NCBI GenBank assembly: GCA_964393535.1
Contig: CAYMUC010000059.1
Location: forward strand, 1-18,875
Source: CAYMUC01 sp964393535
Lineage (GTDB): Bacteria; Actinomycetota; Acidimicrobiia; Acidimicrobiales; Ilumatobacteraceae
Length of the DNA: 18,875 bases
Direction: 5' to 3'
This document shows positions 1 to 7,637 of the stretch, one piece after another (within the stretch, counting starts at the first letter, position 1; every line of letters begins with the position of its first letter). The translations under genes and the position numbers were made by a program. The notes under the pieces were generated by a model. That model saw nothing but the letters and a program-made list of their open reading frames with translations. It had not been told where the DNA came from and searched no databases.

Positions 1-2
1 CC

Positions 3-2045
3 ACACCCATCGGTGTGCAGTCCTTCTCCATCGTGGGCATCGTGGGACTGGGCGAGGCCGACGGCTTCGCCGGAGCCTCGCTGGCACTGTTCGACCCCGT
101 CACGGCCGAAGTCGTGCTCGACTCGCGGGGCGCCTACGACGCCATCGACCTCCGGGTCGTCGACGGAGCCGATCTCGCCGACGTGCAGGCTCGTGTGGCC
201 GAGGTCCTGAGTGACCGCCTCGAGGTGATCACCGGTGAGCAGGTCGCCGACGAGGCCGCCGATCAGGTCGGCAGTTTCGTCAGTGCGTTCGGCACGGGCC
301 TGTCCATCTTCGCCTTCATCACCGCCTTCGTCGTCGCCTTCATCATCAACAACATCTTCGCCATCACCATCGGCCAGCGACTTCGTGAACTGGCTCTGAT
401 GCGCGCCATCGGAGCCAACGGCAGCCAGGTGCGGCGCATGATCGTGGCCGAGGCGCTCACGCTGTCCCTCACGGCCACCGTGTTGGGTCTCATCGGTGGC
501 CTGGGCGTGGCACGAGGTCTCATCTGGTTGTTCGACGCCGCTGGCGCCGGCTTCCCCCCCACCGCCCTGGTCATGGAGTGGCGCACGGTGGTGGCCGCCG
601 TCGTGGTAGGCGTGGGCATCACCATGGCATCGGTGGTGGTCCCGGCACGCCGCGCCGCGCATATTCCACCGGTCGCCGCCATGCATCCCGAGTTGGGCTT
701 CGGTGCCCTCAGCGTCAACCGTCGCCTCGTCGGTGGTGTGGTGCTCACCGGCGTCGGAGCAGTGGTGTTCGCCGTGGGTTTGTTCGCTCGCCCCGGCGGC
801 ACCGTCGGCCTCATCGCCTTTGCCGGCCTGGGGGCACTGGCGGTGTTTCTCGGCATCGCCGGCCTCTCCTCGGCGGTGGTGCGACCGGTGGGTCGAGCAC
901 TGGGATGGCCCTTCGCCCGCATGTTCGGGGTCTCGGGCCAACTCGCCCGTGAGAACTCGGCCCGGCAACCGCGCCGCACGGCTCGCACCGCCTCGGCGCT
1001 CATGATCGGTGTCGCGCTCATCAGCACTGCGGCGGTGTTCACCGAGTCCCTGCGCGCCACGTTCGTGCGCATCCTCGATCGTTCGGTCACTGCCGACTTC
1101 GTGATCACCGACGCCGGATTCCAGGGCCTACCACCCGACCTCGCCACCACCATCGCCGAACTCCCCGAGCTGGACGCCGTCTCCCCTGTGCGGGGAATCT
1201 CGGCTCGCATCGCCGGCGACGTCAAGCAGTTGGGCGCCGTGGATCCTGTCCCCTTCGACCGCTTGGCGAACATCGACGTGCAAGTCGGGTCCCTGGCCGC
1301 ACTGGGGCCGGGTGGGGTCCTGGTCCACCGTGACCCAGCGCGCGATCTGAACCTGTCGGTGGGTGACCGGGTGGAGGCCACCTATCAGAACGGCGTCACC
1401 GGCACACTCGAGGTGGCGGGCATCTACGGCGACGCGGCTCTGGTGGGCAACTGGCTCATCTCCATCGAGACCCTCGAGGCCGTCAGCACCCAACCGCCTC
1501 GCGACTTCTTCGTGATCGCCCGCGTGGCCGACGCTGCCGACGCCGTCGCGGCGAGGTTCGCTCTCGAGCAAGCACTCGACGACTACCCGCAGGCCGAACT
1601 CCGTTCCAACGCCGAGTTCCGCCAGCAACAAGAAGACCAGATCAACCAGTTCCTCACCCTCATCACCGCACTGCTCGCCACCGCCGTGCAGATCGCCGTC
1701 ATCGGCATCGCCGTCACCCTGGCGTTGTCGGTGTTCGAGCGCACCCGCGAGATCGGTCTGCTGAGAGCCGTGGGCATGACACGGCGTCAACTTCGCCGAT
1801 CCATCCGGTGGGAGGCGGTCATCGTGTCGCTGTTCGGTGCCGTGGTCGGGGTGGTGGTCGGGTCGTTGTTCGGGGTGGCACTGGCCAGTGCCGTCCCCGA
1901 CACGATCATCGACGGCGTTGCATTCCCCATCGGCCAGATACCACTCGTCATCGGGTTCGCCGTGCTCGCCGGCGTCACTGCCGCGTGGTATCCGGCGCGC
2001 AAAGCCTCGAAGATGGACATCCTCGACGCCATCGCCACCACATGA
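3..2045 (+). CDS. ABC transporter permease with two FtsX domains (5' partial)
   Basis: The reading frame is open from the left edge, so the N-terminus lies outside the window; about 680 residues remain. The fragment holds two FtsX-type permease domains. The first has membrane helices followed by the cytoplasmic motif RELALMRAIGA (about 310-430 nt) and ends near VVPARRAA. Two further hydrophobic segments lie near 730-890. A soluble extracytoplasmic region spans about 1020-1640. The second FtsX domain carries TREIGLLRAVGM (about 1744-1780) and ends at YPARKASKMDILDAI. This duplicated FtsX layout is known from MacB/LolC-like exporters and related large actinobacterial permeases, which work with a separate ATPase on lipids, peptides or envelope substrates. 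The substrate cannot be told from sequence. The stop overlaps the next start (ATGA), so translation is probably coupled to the MFS gene. The partner ATPase would be expected upstream, outside the window. Confidence 0.9.
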   Translation, partial: TPIGVQSFSIVGIVGLGEADGFAGASLALFDPVTAEVVLDSRGAYDAIDLRVVDGADLADVQARVAEVLSDRLEVITGEQVADEAADQVGSFVSAFGTGLSIFAFITAFVVAFIINNIFAITIGQRLRELALMRAIGANGSQVRRMIVAEALTLSLTATVLGLIGGLGVARGLIWLFDAAGAGFPPTALVMEWRTVVAAVVVGVGITMASVVVPARRAAHIPPVAAMHPELGFGALSVNRRLVGGVVLTGVGAVVFAVGLFARPGGTVGLIAFAGLGALAVFLGIAGLSSAVVRPVGRALGWPFARMFGVSGQLARENSARQPRRTARTASALMIGVALISTAAVFTESLRATFVRILDRSVTADFVITDAGFQGLPPDLATTIAELPELDAVSPVRGISARIAGDVKQLGAVDPVPFDRLANIDVQVGSLAALGPGGVLVHRDPARDLNLSVGDRVEATYQNGVTGTLEVAGIYGDAALVGNWLISIETLEAVSTQPPRDFFVIARVADAADAVAARFALEQALDDYPQAELRSNAEFRQQQEDQINQFLTLITALLATAVQIAVIGIAVTLALSVFERTREIGLLRAVGMTRRQLRRSIRWEAVIVSLFGAVVGVVVGSLFGVALASAVPDTIIDGVAFPIGQIPLVIGFAVLAGVTAAWYPARKASKMDILDAIATT

Positions 2046-3235
2046 GTTCGCTGTCTGGGGGCCTGCGATCCGATCCCCGGGTGCACGGCGTGGTGGCCTC
2101 CACCTCCGCCACCATCGTGGCCAACCTGCCCGTGTTCCTGGTGGGGGCTCTCGCCGTGCAGGTCCAAGCCGACCTCGGCTTCGGCGACGGCGCCTTGGGC
2201 GTGGCTGTAGGCGGGTACTACGCAGCAGGTGCCGCAGTGTCGGCCCGCACGGGCCCGCTGGTTGCCCGGTGGGGTTCGAAACGTTCACTACAGACCGCCG
2301 CGGTGATGAGCGCCATCACCCTCGCCGTGGCCGCTGTCGTTGCGCGGTCGTATGCGGTGCTCCTGGTGACCCTGGTCGCTGGCGGCGTGGCCAACTCGCT
2401 GGCTCAGCCGGCCTCCAACGGGTACATCGCCCGTGTGGTTCCGCACCATCGCCTGGGGTTGGCGCTGGGCATGCAGAAGTCGGCCATACCTGCTGCTGCG
2501 CTGCTCGGTGGGCTGGCGGTGCCGGTAGGTCTGTGGATGACCTGGCGCGGTGTCTTCGCCGTGGCGGCACTGGTAGGGGTGGCCGTCGCAGTGTTGCTTC
2601 CCGATGAACCCGGCGCCGCACCGGCACCACGCGGTTCCCAGGCCACTCGACCCGATGTGTCCACCCGGCTCCTGGTGATCCTGTCACTGGGCGTGGGTCT
2701 GGGGTCGTCTGCATCGAATGCGCTGTCGTCGTTCACGGTGAGGGGCGGTGTGGAGGTGAACCTCGACGAACGCCTGGCCGCCCTCCTCCTGGTCGTGGGC
2801 AGCCTGGGTGGCATCACCGTGCGCATGGCAGCTGGCGCACGTGCCGATCGCCGCCCCGGTCACGCACTCACGTCCATGGCGTGGCTGTTCACGGCGGCTG
2901 CGGTGTGCTTCGCCCTGCTGGCGGTGCAGCAACGTTGGCTGTTCGTGGTGGCCATGCCACTCGCCTACGTGACCGGCTATGCGTGGCCCGGGTTGTTCCA
3001 CCTAGCGGTCGTGCGATCGAACCCCTCGGCCCCGGCCGTGGCCACGGGGATCGCCATGACCGGAGGACTGGCCGGAGCGGTGGCAGGCCCGGTGATGTTC
3101 GGCACCATCGCCCAACACTGGTCGTATTCGGCGGCATGGGCCACCATGGCGGTGCTCCTGGCACTTGCCGTGGCCATCGTGCTGGCCGTTCGGTCATACA
3201 TCGTGGAACGCTCGCCCCTGCCTGCCCCCGTGTGA
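2042..3235 (+). CDS. MFS transporter
   Basis: A 397-residue, strongly hydrophobic protein with the length and two-half layout of a 12-helix major facilitator. Loop 2-3 carries ARTGPLVARWGSKR, which resembles the MFS motif A (G-x3-D/R-x-G-R-R/K) in degenerate form. A central charged and Pro/Ala-rich loop (DEPGAAPAPRGSQ...) separates the two six-helix halves, and a second, weaker basic loop (GARADRRPG) begins the C-terminal half. The ATG lies inside the ATGA overlap with the upstream ABC permease; a frame that stays open further upstream is just the shadow of that gene. No substrate is recognisable. Placement next to an exporter permease hints at an efflux role, but that is inference. The following PPOX gene starts 17 bp after the stop. 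Confidence 0.85.
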   Translation: MSSLSGGLRSDPRVHGVVASTSATIVANLPVFLVGALAVQVQADLGFGDGALGVAVGGYYAAGAAVSARTGPLVARWGSKRSLQTAAVMSAITLAVAAVVARSYAVLLVTLVAGGVANSLAQPASNGYIARVVPHHRLGLALGMQKSAIPAAALLGGLAVPVGLWMTWRGVFAVAALVGVAVAVLLPDEPGAAPAPRGSQATRPDVSTRLLVILSLGVGLGSSASNALSSFTVRGGVEVNLDERLAALLLVVGSLGGITVRMAAGARADRRPGHALTSMAWLFTAAAVCFALLAVQQRWLFVVAMPLAYVTGYAWPGLFHLAVVRSNPSAPAVATGIAMTGGLAGAVAGPVMFGTIAQHWSYSAAWATMAVLLALAVAIVLAVRSYIVERSPLPAPV

Positions 3236-3252
3236 CCTGACAGCATGACCAC

Positions 3253-3642
3253 ATGGCGTTCGATCCGCATCACCTGCCCCCCGAGGTGCTGACCTTCCTC
3301 ACCGAGCGGCATCTGGCCGCGCTGACCACGCTGCGACGTGACGGTTCGCCTCATGTGGTTCCGGTGGGCTTCAGCTACGACCCCCAAGAACGCTGCGTCC
3401 GCATCATCACCTTCACCCCCTCCCAGAAGGTGTCCAACGCCGCACGCGGCGGGCGGGCGGCGGTCAGCCAGGTCGATGGGGGTCGGTGGCTCACACTCGA
3501 GGGAACCGTCAGCGTCACCGACGACCCGGCCCGAGTGGCACTCGCCGTGGCCGGATATACGCAGCGCTACCGCGAGCCCGGCGAACGACCCAACCGCGTC
3601 GCCATCGAGATCGCCGTGGACCGCATCATGGGCCGCGCCTGA
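3253..3642 (+). CDS. PPOX-fold, probable F420-dependent enzyme (Rv2074-like)
   Basis: A 129-residue single-domain protein with the split-barrel FMN/F420-binding fold. The N-terminal half reads FLTERHLAALTTLRRDGSPHVVPVGF, the typical opening strands of the PPOX/FDOR family. KVSNAARGGRAAVSQVDGGRWLTLEGTV follows and includes the cofactor-phosphate contact region and the dimer strand. Length and pattern fit the small F420-binding FDOR-B group (Mycobacterium Rv2074 and relatives) better than true pyridoxamine phosphate oxidase. Family members reduce biliverdin or other conjugated substrates with F420H2; the substrate here is unknown. There is no clear Shine-Dalgarno sequence; CAGCAT lies 6 nt before the ATG and could be a weak -10 for a leaderless message, or the gene may be read through from the MFS gene. 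It converges on the nei2-type gene with 14 bp between stops. Confidence 0.8.
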   Translation: MAFDPHHLPPEVLTFLTERHLAALTTLRRDGSPHVVPVGFSYDPQERCVRIITFTPSQKVSNAARGGRAAVSQVDGGRWLTLEGTVSVTDDPARVALAVAGYTQRYREPGERPNRVAIEIAVDRIMGRA

Positions 3643-3656
3643 GGCTCATCTGGCAG

Positions 3657-4544
3657 TCAACGCTTCGAGCGACGCCAGGGCAACTCGTCGAGGTACATCT
3701 CGTCGAGAGGTCGAGGGAGACCATCCACGGGAGTGGCGGCACGCACGTCGTCGGGCTCGTGACGCACCTGACAACCTGGGCACCAATACAGCAGCCGAGC
3801 GTGCTCGCCCCAACGCCTCACCGACACCGTGTCGCCACATCGCGGGCACCGCTGATGATGGCGCCCGTACACCGCCAGACCACCAGGATGTGACGCCAGC
3901 GTGATGCGCTCCACCCGGTTCAGGTTTGCTCGTAGGAGTCGCGCCGACACCTCGACCAACTCGGTGAGCGTCTCGACACCGAGCACACTCACAGGCGCAA
4001 ACGGACTCAGTCCGGTGGCCCACAGCACCTCGCACCGGTACACGTTGCCCACCCCGCACAACACCCGTTGATCGAGGAGCACCTCGGCCACGCTCGTAGC
4101 CGGCTCGGGATACCGCTCGAGTCTCGCCACGCAGGCAGCGAGGTCCGCACCGGGGTCGCACAGGTCGGGCCCCAGCGATCCCCGCCCGGGATGCCGGCGA
4201 GGATCGCGCATGCGATACGTCTCCACCACCGGTGCGTTGAAACACACGGCTACCCACTCGGGCACCTCGATCACGGCTCGTACTTGACGTTCGGGGCGCC
4301 GCCAACGCTCGCCGGTGCGGTAGAGGTGCCATGACCCGGTCATGCGCATATGTGTGTGCAGCACGATGCCATCGTCGAAGTTCACCTCGAGGTGCTTGCC
4401 GTGGCTGTTCACCGACTCGACCACCGCGCCCTGCGCAGGAGTAGGCCCCGGGTTGCGGGGGGCGGCGAAACGATGCACCGTGTGGCTCACGAGCGCCGTC
4501 CTCAGGGCACTGGCCGCTCGATGGATCGTGTCCCCCTCGGGCAT
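3657..4544 (-). CDS. nei2: Endonuclease VIII-like DNA glycosylase (Fpg/Nei family, Nei2 type)
   Basis: A 295-residue base-excision-repair enzyme that removes oxidised bases and nicks the abasic site. The N-terminus MPEGDTIHRA supplies the conserved Pro2/Glu3 catalytic pair, and MPEGDT is the Nei rather than Fpg (MPELPE) signature. Lys50 in NSHGKHLEV matches the conserved catalytic-domain lysine. The helix-two-turn-helix region covers about residues 150-178, with LLDQRVLCGVGNVYRCEVLW. A C-terminal zinc finger has Cys233, Cys236, Cys255 and Cys258. Length fits the mycobacterial Nei2 family. The start is fixed by the conserved N-terminus because the mature enzyme needs Pro at position 2. TACTCT ends 7 nt before the ATG, suggesting a leaderless transcript. 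The DUF4916 gene lies 52 bp upstream on the same strand. The Nei2 assignment over other Nei-like groups is moderately sure. Confidence 0.9.
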   Translation of the reverse strand: MPEGDTIHRAASALRTALVSHTVHRFAAPRNPGPTPAQGAVVESVNSHGKHLEVNFDDGIVLHTHMRMTGSWHLYRTGERWRRPERQVRAVIEVPEWVAVCFNAPVVETYRMRDPRRHPGRGSLGPDLCDPGADLAACVARLERYPEPATSVAEVLLDQRVLCGVGNVYRCEVLWATGLSPFAPVSVLGVETLTELVEVSARLLRANLNRVERITLASHPGGLAVYGRHHQRCPRCGDTVSVRRWGEHARLLYWCPGCQVRHEPDDVRAATPVDGLPRPLDEMYLDELPWRRSKR

Positions 4545-4551
4545 CGGTCAC

Positions 4552-4557
4552 AGAGTA
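4552..4557 (-). promoter_or_regulatory. Leaderless-type -10 box for nei2-type gene
   Basis: On the minus strand TACTCT lies 7 nt before the ATG whose Pro2/Glu3 codons fix the translation start. This is the spacing expected when transcription begins at the A of ATG. No ribosome-binding site is present in the short leader. Confidence 0.5.
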
Positions 4558-4596
4558 GGTGCCCGGCACACCGCAAGTGAGGGATAGGTCACACCA

Positions 4597-5133
4597 TCAT
4601 GGAAGTTGACCCACATGGGCCAGAGCCAGGCGGATCAGGCGATCATGACCCCCGGTCATCTCTCGCCTCACCCGCTCGCTCACCGCCTCCTCGGGTGTGA
4701 ACCACGACAGGTCCAAGGCCTGCGTGGTGGGCTCGCACTGCCCGTCCACGGGCACCACATACGCCAGGCTCACGGCGTGATGGCGAGGATCGTGGAATCC
4801 ACTGACGCTGGCATCGGGGAAGTACTCGACCACCGTGAACGGCGACGGTTCGGCTGGCACCCGGGGCATGGCCAGGGGGCCCAGATCCTTGGCCAGGTGG
4901 CGCATCAAGGCATCGCGAACTCGTTCGTGCAGCAGTACCCGACCGCTGACCACCATGCGACTGATGGACCCGTCGGCCGCCTGGCGCAACAACATGCCCA
5001 CCTGCGTCACCGAACCCCGGCCATCGACGCGCACCGGTACGGCATCCACGTACACCAGGGGCACCTGATCGCGCACGGCATCGATCTCGTCGGGTCGCAG
5101 CCAACTCGTGCGGGTATCGGTCTGATCACTCAC
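4597..5133 (-). CDS. DUF4916 / Nudix-like protein
   Basis: A 178-residue protein that I recognise as the actinobacterial DUF4916 type, often labelled NUDIX hydrolase family. The Nudix box position is visible at residues 64-85: Gly64, Glu70 and Arg78 are in register with the GX5EX7RE start. The following catalytic Glu is His79, and the EE pair of REUXEEXGU is Lys82-Asp83. Metal-dependent pyrophosphohydrolase activity is therefore doubtful. Other conserved blocks are VPLVYVDAVPVRVD near the N-terminus, FTVVEYFP, and HAVSLAYVVPVDG plus ALDLSWFTPEEA near the C-terminus, as in Nudix folds. The start is GTG, supported by a strong GGAGG about 7 nt upstream. It lies 56 bp after the SQR stop and 52 bp before the nei2-type gene, all on the same strand. 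Biological role unknown. Confidence 0.8.
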   Translation of the reverse strand: MSDQTDTRTSWLRPDEIDAVRDQVPLVYVDAVPVRVDGRGSVTQVGMLLRQAADGSISRMVVSGRVLLHERVRDALMRHLAKDLGPLAMPRVPAEPSPFTVVEYFPDASVSGFHDPRHHAVSLAYVVPVDGQCEPTTQALDLSWFTPEEAVSERVRREMTGGHDRLIRLALAHVGQLP

Positions 5134-5189
5134 GGGGGGCCTCCGTGCATCGGGGTGGGCTCCCAGTTTCCCAGATTCGCCACTCGGCG

Positions 5190-6398
5190 TCAGGCACGAC
5201 CCTTCAGCATTGCCCGCCAGTACATCTGTGGCAGGGCGTACTTCTTCAGCAGGTACATGTCCCTGCGTTCCTTGGTCATGTCCAGCACCGGGAACGTGGG
5301 GGTGCGCTTCAGGTCATAGTCGAACTCGGCCATGACGCACTTGCCGCGGGCGGTCACCACCGGGCACGAGGCGTAGCCGTCGTACTGCTTGGCGGCCGCC
5401 TTGCCGTTGCGGGCGGCCAACAGGTTGGCCACAAGTGTGGGGGCCTGCTTGCGGATCGCTGCGCCGGTCTTCGAATTCGGGGTGTTGGTGGCGTCACCAA
5501 GTGCGAACACGTTGGGGTACCGCACGTGCTGCAGTGTGTGCTTGTCCACCTCGATGTAGCCGAAACGATTGTTGGGATCGGCCAGTGGCGACGCCTTCAC
5601 CCAGTCCGGGGCACTCTGAGGCGGCACGATGTGAGCCATGTCCATATGCAGGGTCGTGGTGTCACCGGTGGGGTTGTGACGGATGGTGACCGTGTGGCCC
5701 GGGCCGTCCACGGCGATCACCTCGCTTTCGAAGTGCACCGTGATCCCGTAGCGCTTCACCACCCCTTCCAGGGTGTCGGCGAACTCCTTGATCCCGAACA
5801 TGCCGGGGGTGGGCAGCACCATGTGGACGTCGATCTTGTCGAGCACACCGGCGCGGCGCCACTGGTCACAGGCCAGATAGGCGATCTTCTGCGGTGCCCC
5901 TGCGCACTTGATGGGTCCGGCGGGCATGCTGAACACGGCGGTGCCGGACCGGGTGTTCTGGATGGCCTTCCATGTCTCGGGCGCCAGGTCGGCCCGGTAA
6001 TTGCTGGACACCCCGTTGCGACCCAGGGTGTCGACAAGACCGTCGACGGCTTGCCAGTCGAGTTGGATGCCGGGCGCCATGACCAGCCACCGGTACTGCA
6101 CATGAGCGCCAGACGCCAGGGTGAGGCGACGCCGATCGGGGTCCACCTCGGTCACGGCGTCGCGGATCCACCGCACACCCGCAGGCATGACCGACACCAT
6201 GGGGCGAGCCGAGGTGCGTAACTTCGAAACACCAGCACCCACGAGCGTCCACAACGGCTGGTACCAGTGCACTTCGGACGGTTCGATCACCGCCACATCG
6301 GCGATACCCGCCCGCTTCAACCGGGCGGCGACGGTGATCCCCGCCGTCCCTCCTCCCACGATCACCACGTCGTGCTCGGGTGTCTCGCGACCAGTCAT
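5190..6398 (-). CDS. sqr: Type II sulfide:quinone oxidoreductase (SQR, SQRDL-like)
   Basis: A 402-residue FAD enzyme that oxidises sulfide to persulfide or polysulfide and passes electrons to the quinone pool at the cytoplasmic membrane. The FAD-binding motif VVIVGGGTAG lies at residues 11-20. GPIKCAGAPQKIAYL places redox Cys165, and GYASCPVVTARGKCVMAEFDYD places Cys345. These match the two active-site cysteines of the human SQOR and bacterial type II group, so the active site looks intact; Cys354 is extra. NVFALGDATNTPNSKTGAAIRKQ (about 297-318) is the second FAD-contact region. The C-terminal segment rich in Tyr, Met and Lys (YLLKKYALPQMYWRAMLKG) resembles the membrane-associating tail. GGAGG precedes the ATG by 8 nt. 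An 18-bp palindrome of the CsoR/CstR type lies about 37 bp upstream. NADH dehydrogenase is less likely because of the KCAGAP and SCPVV motifs. Confidence 0.92.
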   Translation of the reverse strand: MTGRETPEHDVVIVGGGTAGITVAARLKRAGIADVAVIEPSEVHWYQPLWTLVGAGVSKLRTSARPMVSVMPAGVRWIRDAVTEVDPDRRRLTLASGAHVQYRWLVMAPGIQLDWQAVDGLVDTLGRNGVSSNYRADLAPETWKAIQNTRSGTAVFSMPAGPIKCAGAPQKIAYLACDQWRRAGVLDKIDVHMVLPTPGMFGIKEFADTLEGVVKRYGITVHFESEVIAVDGPGHTVTIRHNPTGDTTTLHMDMAHIVPPQSAPDWVKASPLADPNNRFGYIEVDKHTLQHVRYPNVFALGDATNTPNSKTGAAIRKQAPTLVANLLAARNGKAAAKQYDGYASCPVVTARGKCVMAEFDYDLKRTPTFPVLDMTKERRDMYLLKKYALPQMYWRAMLKGRA

Positions 6399-6434
6399 GA
6401 TGCAGCCTCCACGCGTCTCAGCCCCTCGGCTCTA

Positions 6435-6452
6435 CATACCCTACGGGGTATG
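6435..6452 (-). promoter_or_regulatory. Candidate CsoR/CstR-type operator in front of sqr
   Basis: CATACCC-TACG-GGGTATG is a perfect inverted repeat with 7-bp arms and a 4-bp spacer, 37 bp before the sqr ATG. Its TACCC-N4-GGGTA core resembles operators bound by CsoR-family repressors, including the persulfide sensor CstR that controls sulfide-oxidation genes in firmicutes. On the coding (minus) strand the site contains TAGGGT (6438-6443), a TANNNT-type -10 candidate, so repressor binding could block the promoter directly. No csoR/cstR gene is present in the window. Operator function is inferred. Confidence 0.6.
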
Positions 6453-6472
6453 CAAATGGGGCGAGAAGGGAC

Positions 6473-7579
6473 TTAGGTCCCGAGGTGCTCGACACGCGCC
6501 CCGGCAGCAGACAGGGCTTCGGGCAGCGGGGTCACGCCCAGGCCAGGACCCGTGGGAACCTCCAGGTGACCGTCCACCAGTTCGAACGGTTCGGTGAGGT
6601 CTCGGGCGAAGTAGCGCGACGATGCCGACAGATCGGGCGGAAGCGTGAAGCCAGGAAGTGAGGCCAACGCCAGGTTCGCCGCCCGCCCGATACCGGTTTC
6701 CAGCATGCCCCCGCACCACACGGGCACGCCGTTGGCCTGGCACAGGTCGTGAATGCGACGCGCCTCGAGTAGACCACCCACCCTTCCGGGTTTGATGTTG
6801 ATGATGGAGCAGGCACCGAGTGCGATGGCATCGGCGGCCACCTGCGCCGAGGTGATGCTCTCGTCGAGGCAGATGGGCGTGGCGAGTTGCTGGGCGAGAC
6901 GTGCGTGCTGGCGCAGGTCGTGCTCGGCGAGGGGTTGTTCGATCAGCAGGAGGTCGAACTCGTCGAGACGCGCCAGATGCCTGGCATCGGCCAAGGTGTA
7001 AGCGGCGTTGGCATCCACCTGCAGCATCACGTCGGGTCCCACTGCCTCACGTACCGCTCGGACCAGGTCCACATCACACCCTGGTTCGATCTTCAACTTG
7101 ATGCGCACGTACCCCTGCTCGAGATACCTCACGACGGCGGCCACCGTCTGGTCGATGTGATCGTGCAGTCCCACCGACACCCCCACCGCCACGCGCGACC
7201 GCTCACTTCCCAGCCATTGCGCCATCGACAGGCCGTGCAGGCGCAGTTCGGCATCCAGCACCGCTGCTTCCAGAGCGGCCTTGGCCATCTCCCAACCCCG
7301 TACCGGCGCCAGGATCCGGGCTACGTCGTAGGGTCCCACCTCACCCGCCGCCAGGAGTCGGGGAACCAGGTGGTGGCGCAACGCCAGCACCGAGGCCTCC
7401 ACGAATTCGGACGAGTAGAGCGGCTCCTCACCGGCGACGTTCTCGCCCCACCCCTCCACGTCGTCACCGATCACGCGGACCAACACCACATCGCGCCCGT
7501 GCTGCACCCCGAACGACGTTCTGAAGGGACTGACGAATGGCACCTCGCAACGCACCAGTTCCACGGCATGAAGTCGCAT
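6473..7579 (-). CDS. menC: o-Succinylbenzoate synthase / N-succinylamino acid racemase-type enolase-superfamily enzyme
   Basis: A 368-residue enolase-superfamily enzyme. The N-terminal capping domain (about 1-125) is followed by a TIM barrel carrying the full catalytic set: KLK at Lys161/Lys163, Asp189 in QVDANAAYT, Glu214 in IEQPL, Asp239 in CLDES, and Lys263 in NIKPGRVGG. The tail WCGGMLETGIGRAANLALASLPGFTLPPDLSAS is characteristic of the OSBS/NSAR group. OSBS makes o-succinylbenzoate for menaquinone; NSAR racemises N-succinylamino acids; many members do both, so the menC symbol is provisional. The frame is open further upstream, but I choose the ATG giving MRLHAVELV. It has family-like N-terminal sequence and TACGGT 7 nt upstream, the leaderless promoter pattern, while a longer start would run into the divergent protease gene. 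sqr follows 74 bp downstream on the same strand. Confidence 0.85.
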   Translation of the reverse strand: MRLHAVELVRCEVPFVSPFRTSFGVQHGRDVVLVRVIGDDVEGWGENVAGEEPLYSSEFVEASVLALRHHLVPRLLAAGEVGPYDVARILAPVRGWEMAKAALEAAVLDAELRLHGLSMAQWLGSERSRVAVGVSVGLHDHIDQTVAAVVRYLEQGYVRIKLKIEPGCDVDLVRAVREAVGPDVMLQVDANAAYTLADARHLARLDEFDLLLIEQPLAEHDLRQHARLAQQLATPICLDESITSAQVAADAIALGACSIINIKPGRVGGLLEARRIHDLCQANGVPVWCGGMLETGIGRAANLALASLPGFTLPPDLSASSRYFARDLTEPFELVDGHLEVPTGPGLGVTPLPEALSAAGARVEHLGT

Positions 7580-7586
7580 GACTGGC

Positions 7587-7592
7587 ACCGTA
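7587..7592 (-). promoter_or_regulatory. Leaderless-type -10 box for menC-like gene
   Basis: On the minus strand TACGGT lies exactly 7 nt before the chosen ATG, placing the likely transcription start at the start codon. There is no Shine-Dalgarno sequence. No convincing -35 hexamer was seen. Confidence 0.5.
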
Positions 7593-7637
7593 GCGCCAGC
7601 GCGTGGAATCGGGCCGCGGACCTGCCACCATGGCCCC

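Noticed and set aside
263..1381. Long open frame antisense to the ABC permease
   Set aside because: Arg/Ala/Pro/Thr-rich translation without domain pattern; a typical GC-rich shadow of the FtsX gene.
1128..2288. Long minus-strand open frame across the permease/MFS junction
   Set aside because: Low-complexity His/Gly/Asp-rich translation, overlaps two well supported genes.
3657..7579. Defence or stress island around nei2, DUF4916 and sqr
   Set aside because: No nuclease, helicase, toxin or mobile-element gene is present; the genes are common chromosomal families.
7578..7637. Upstream ATG for the protease
   Set aside because: Adds 20 residues before a normal signal peptide and overlaps the divergent menC-like start codon.
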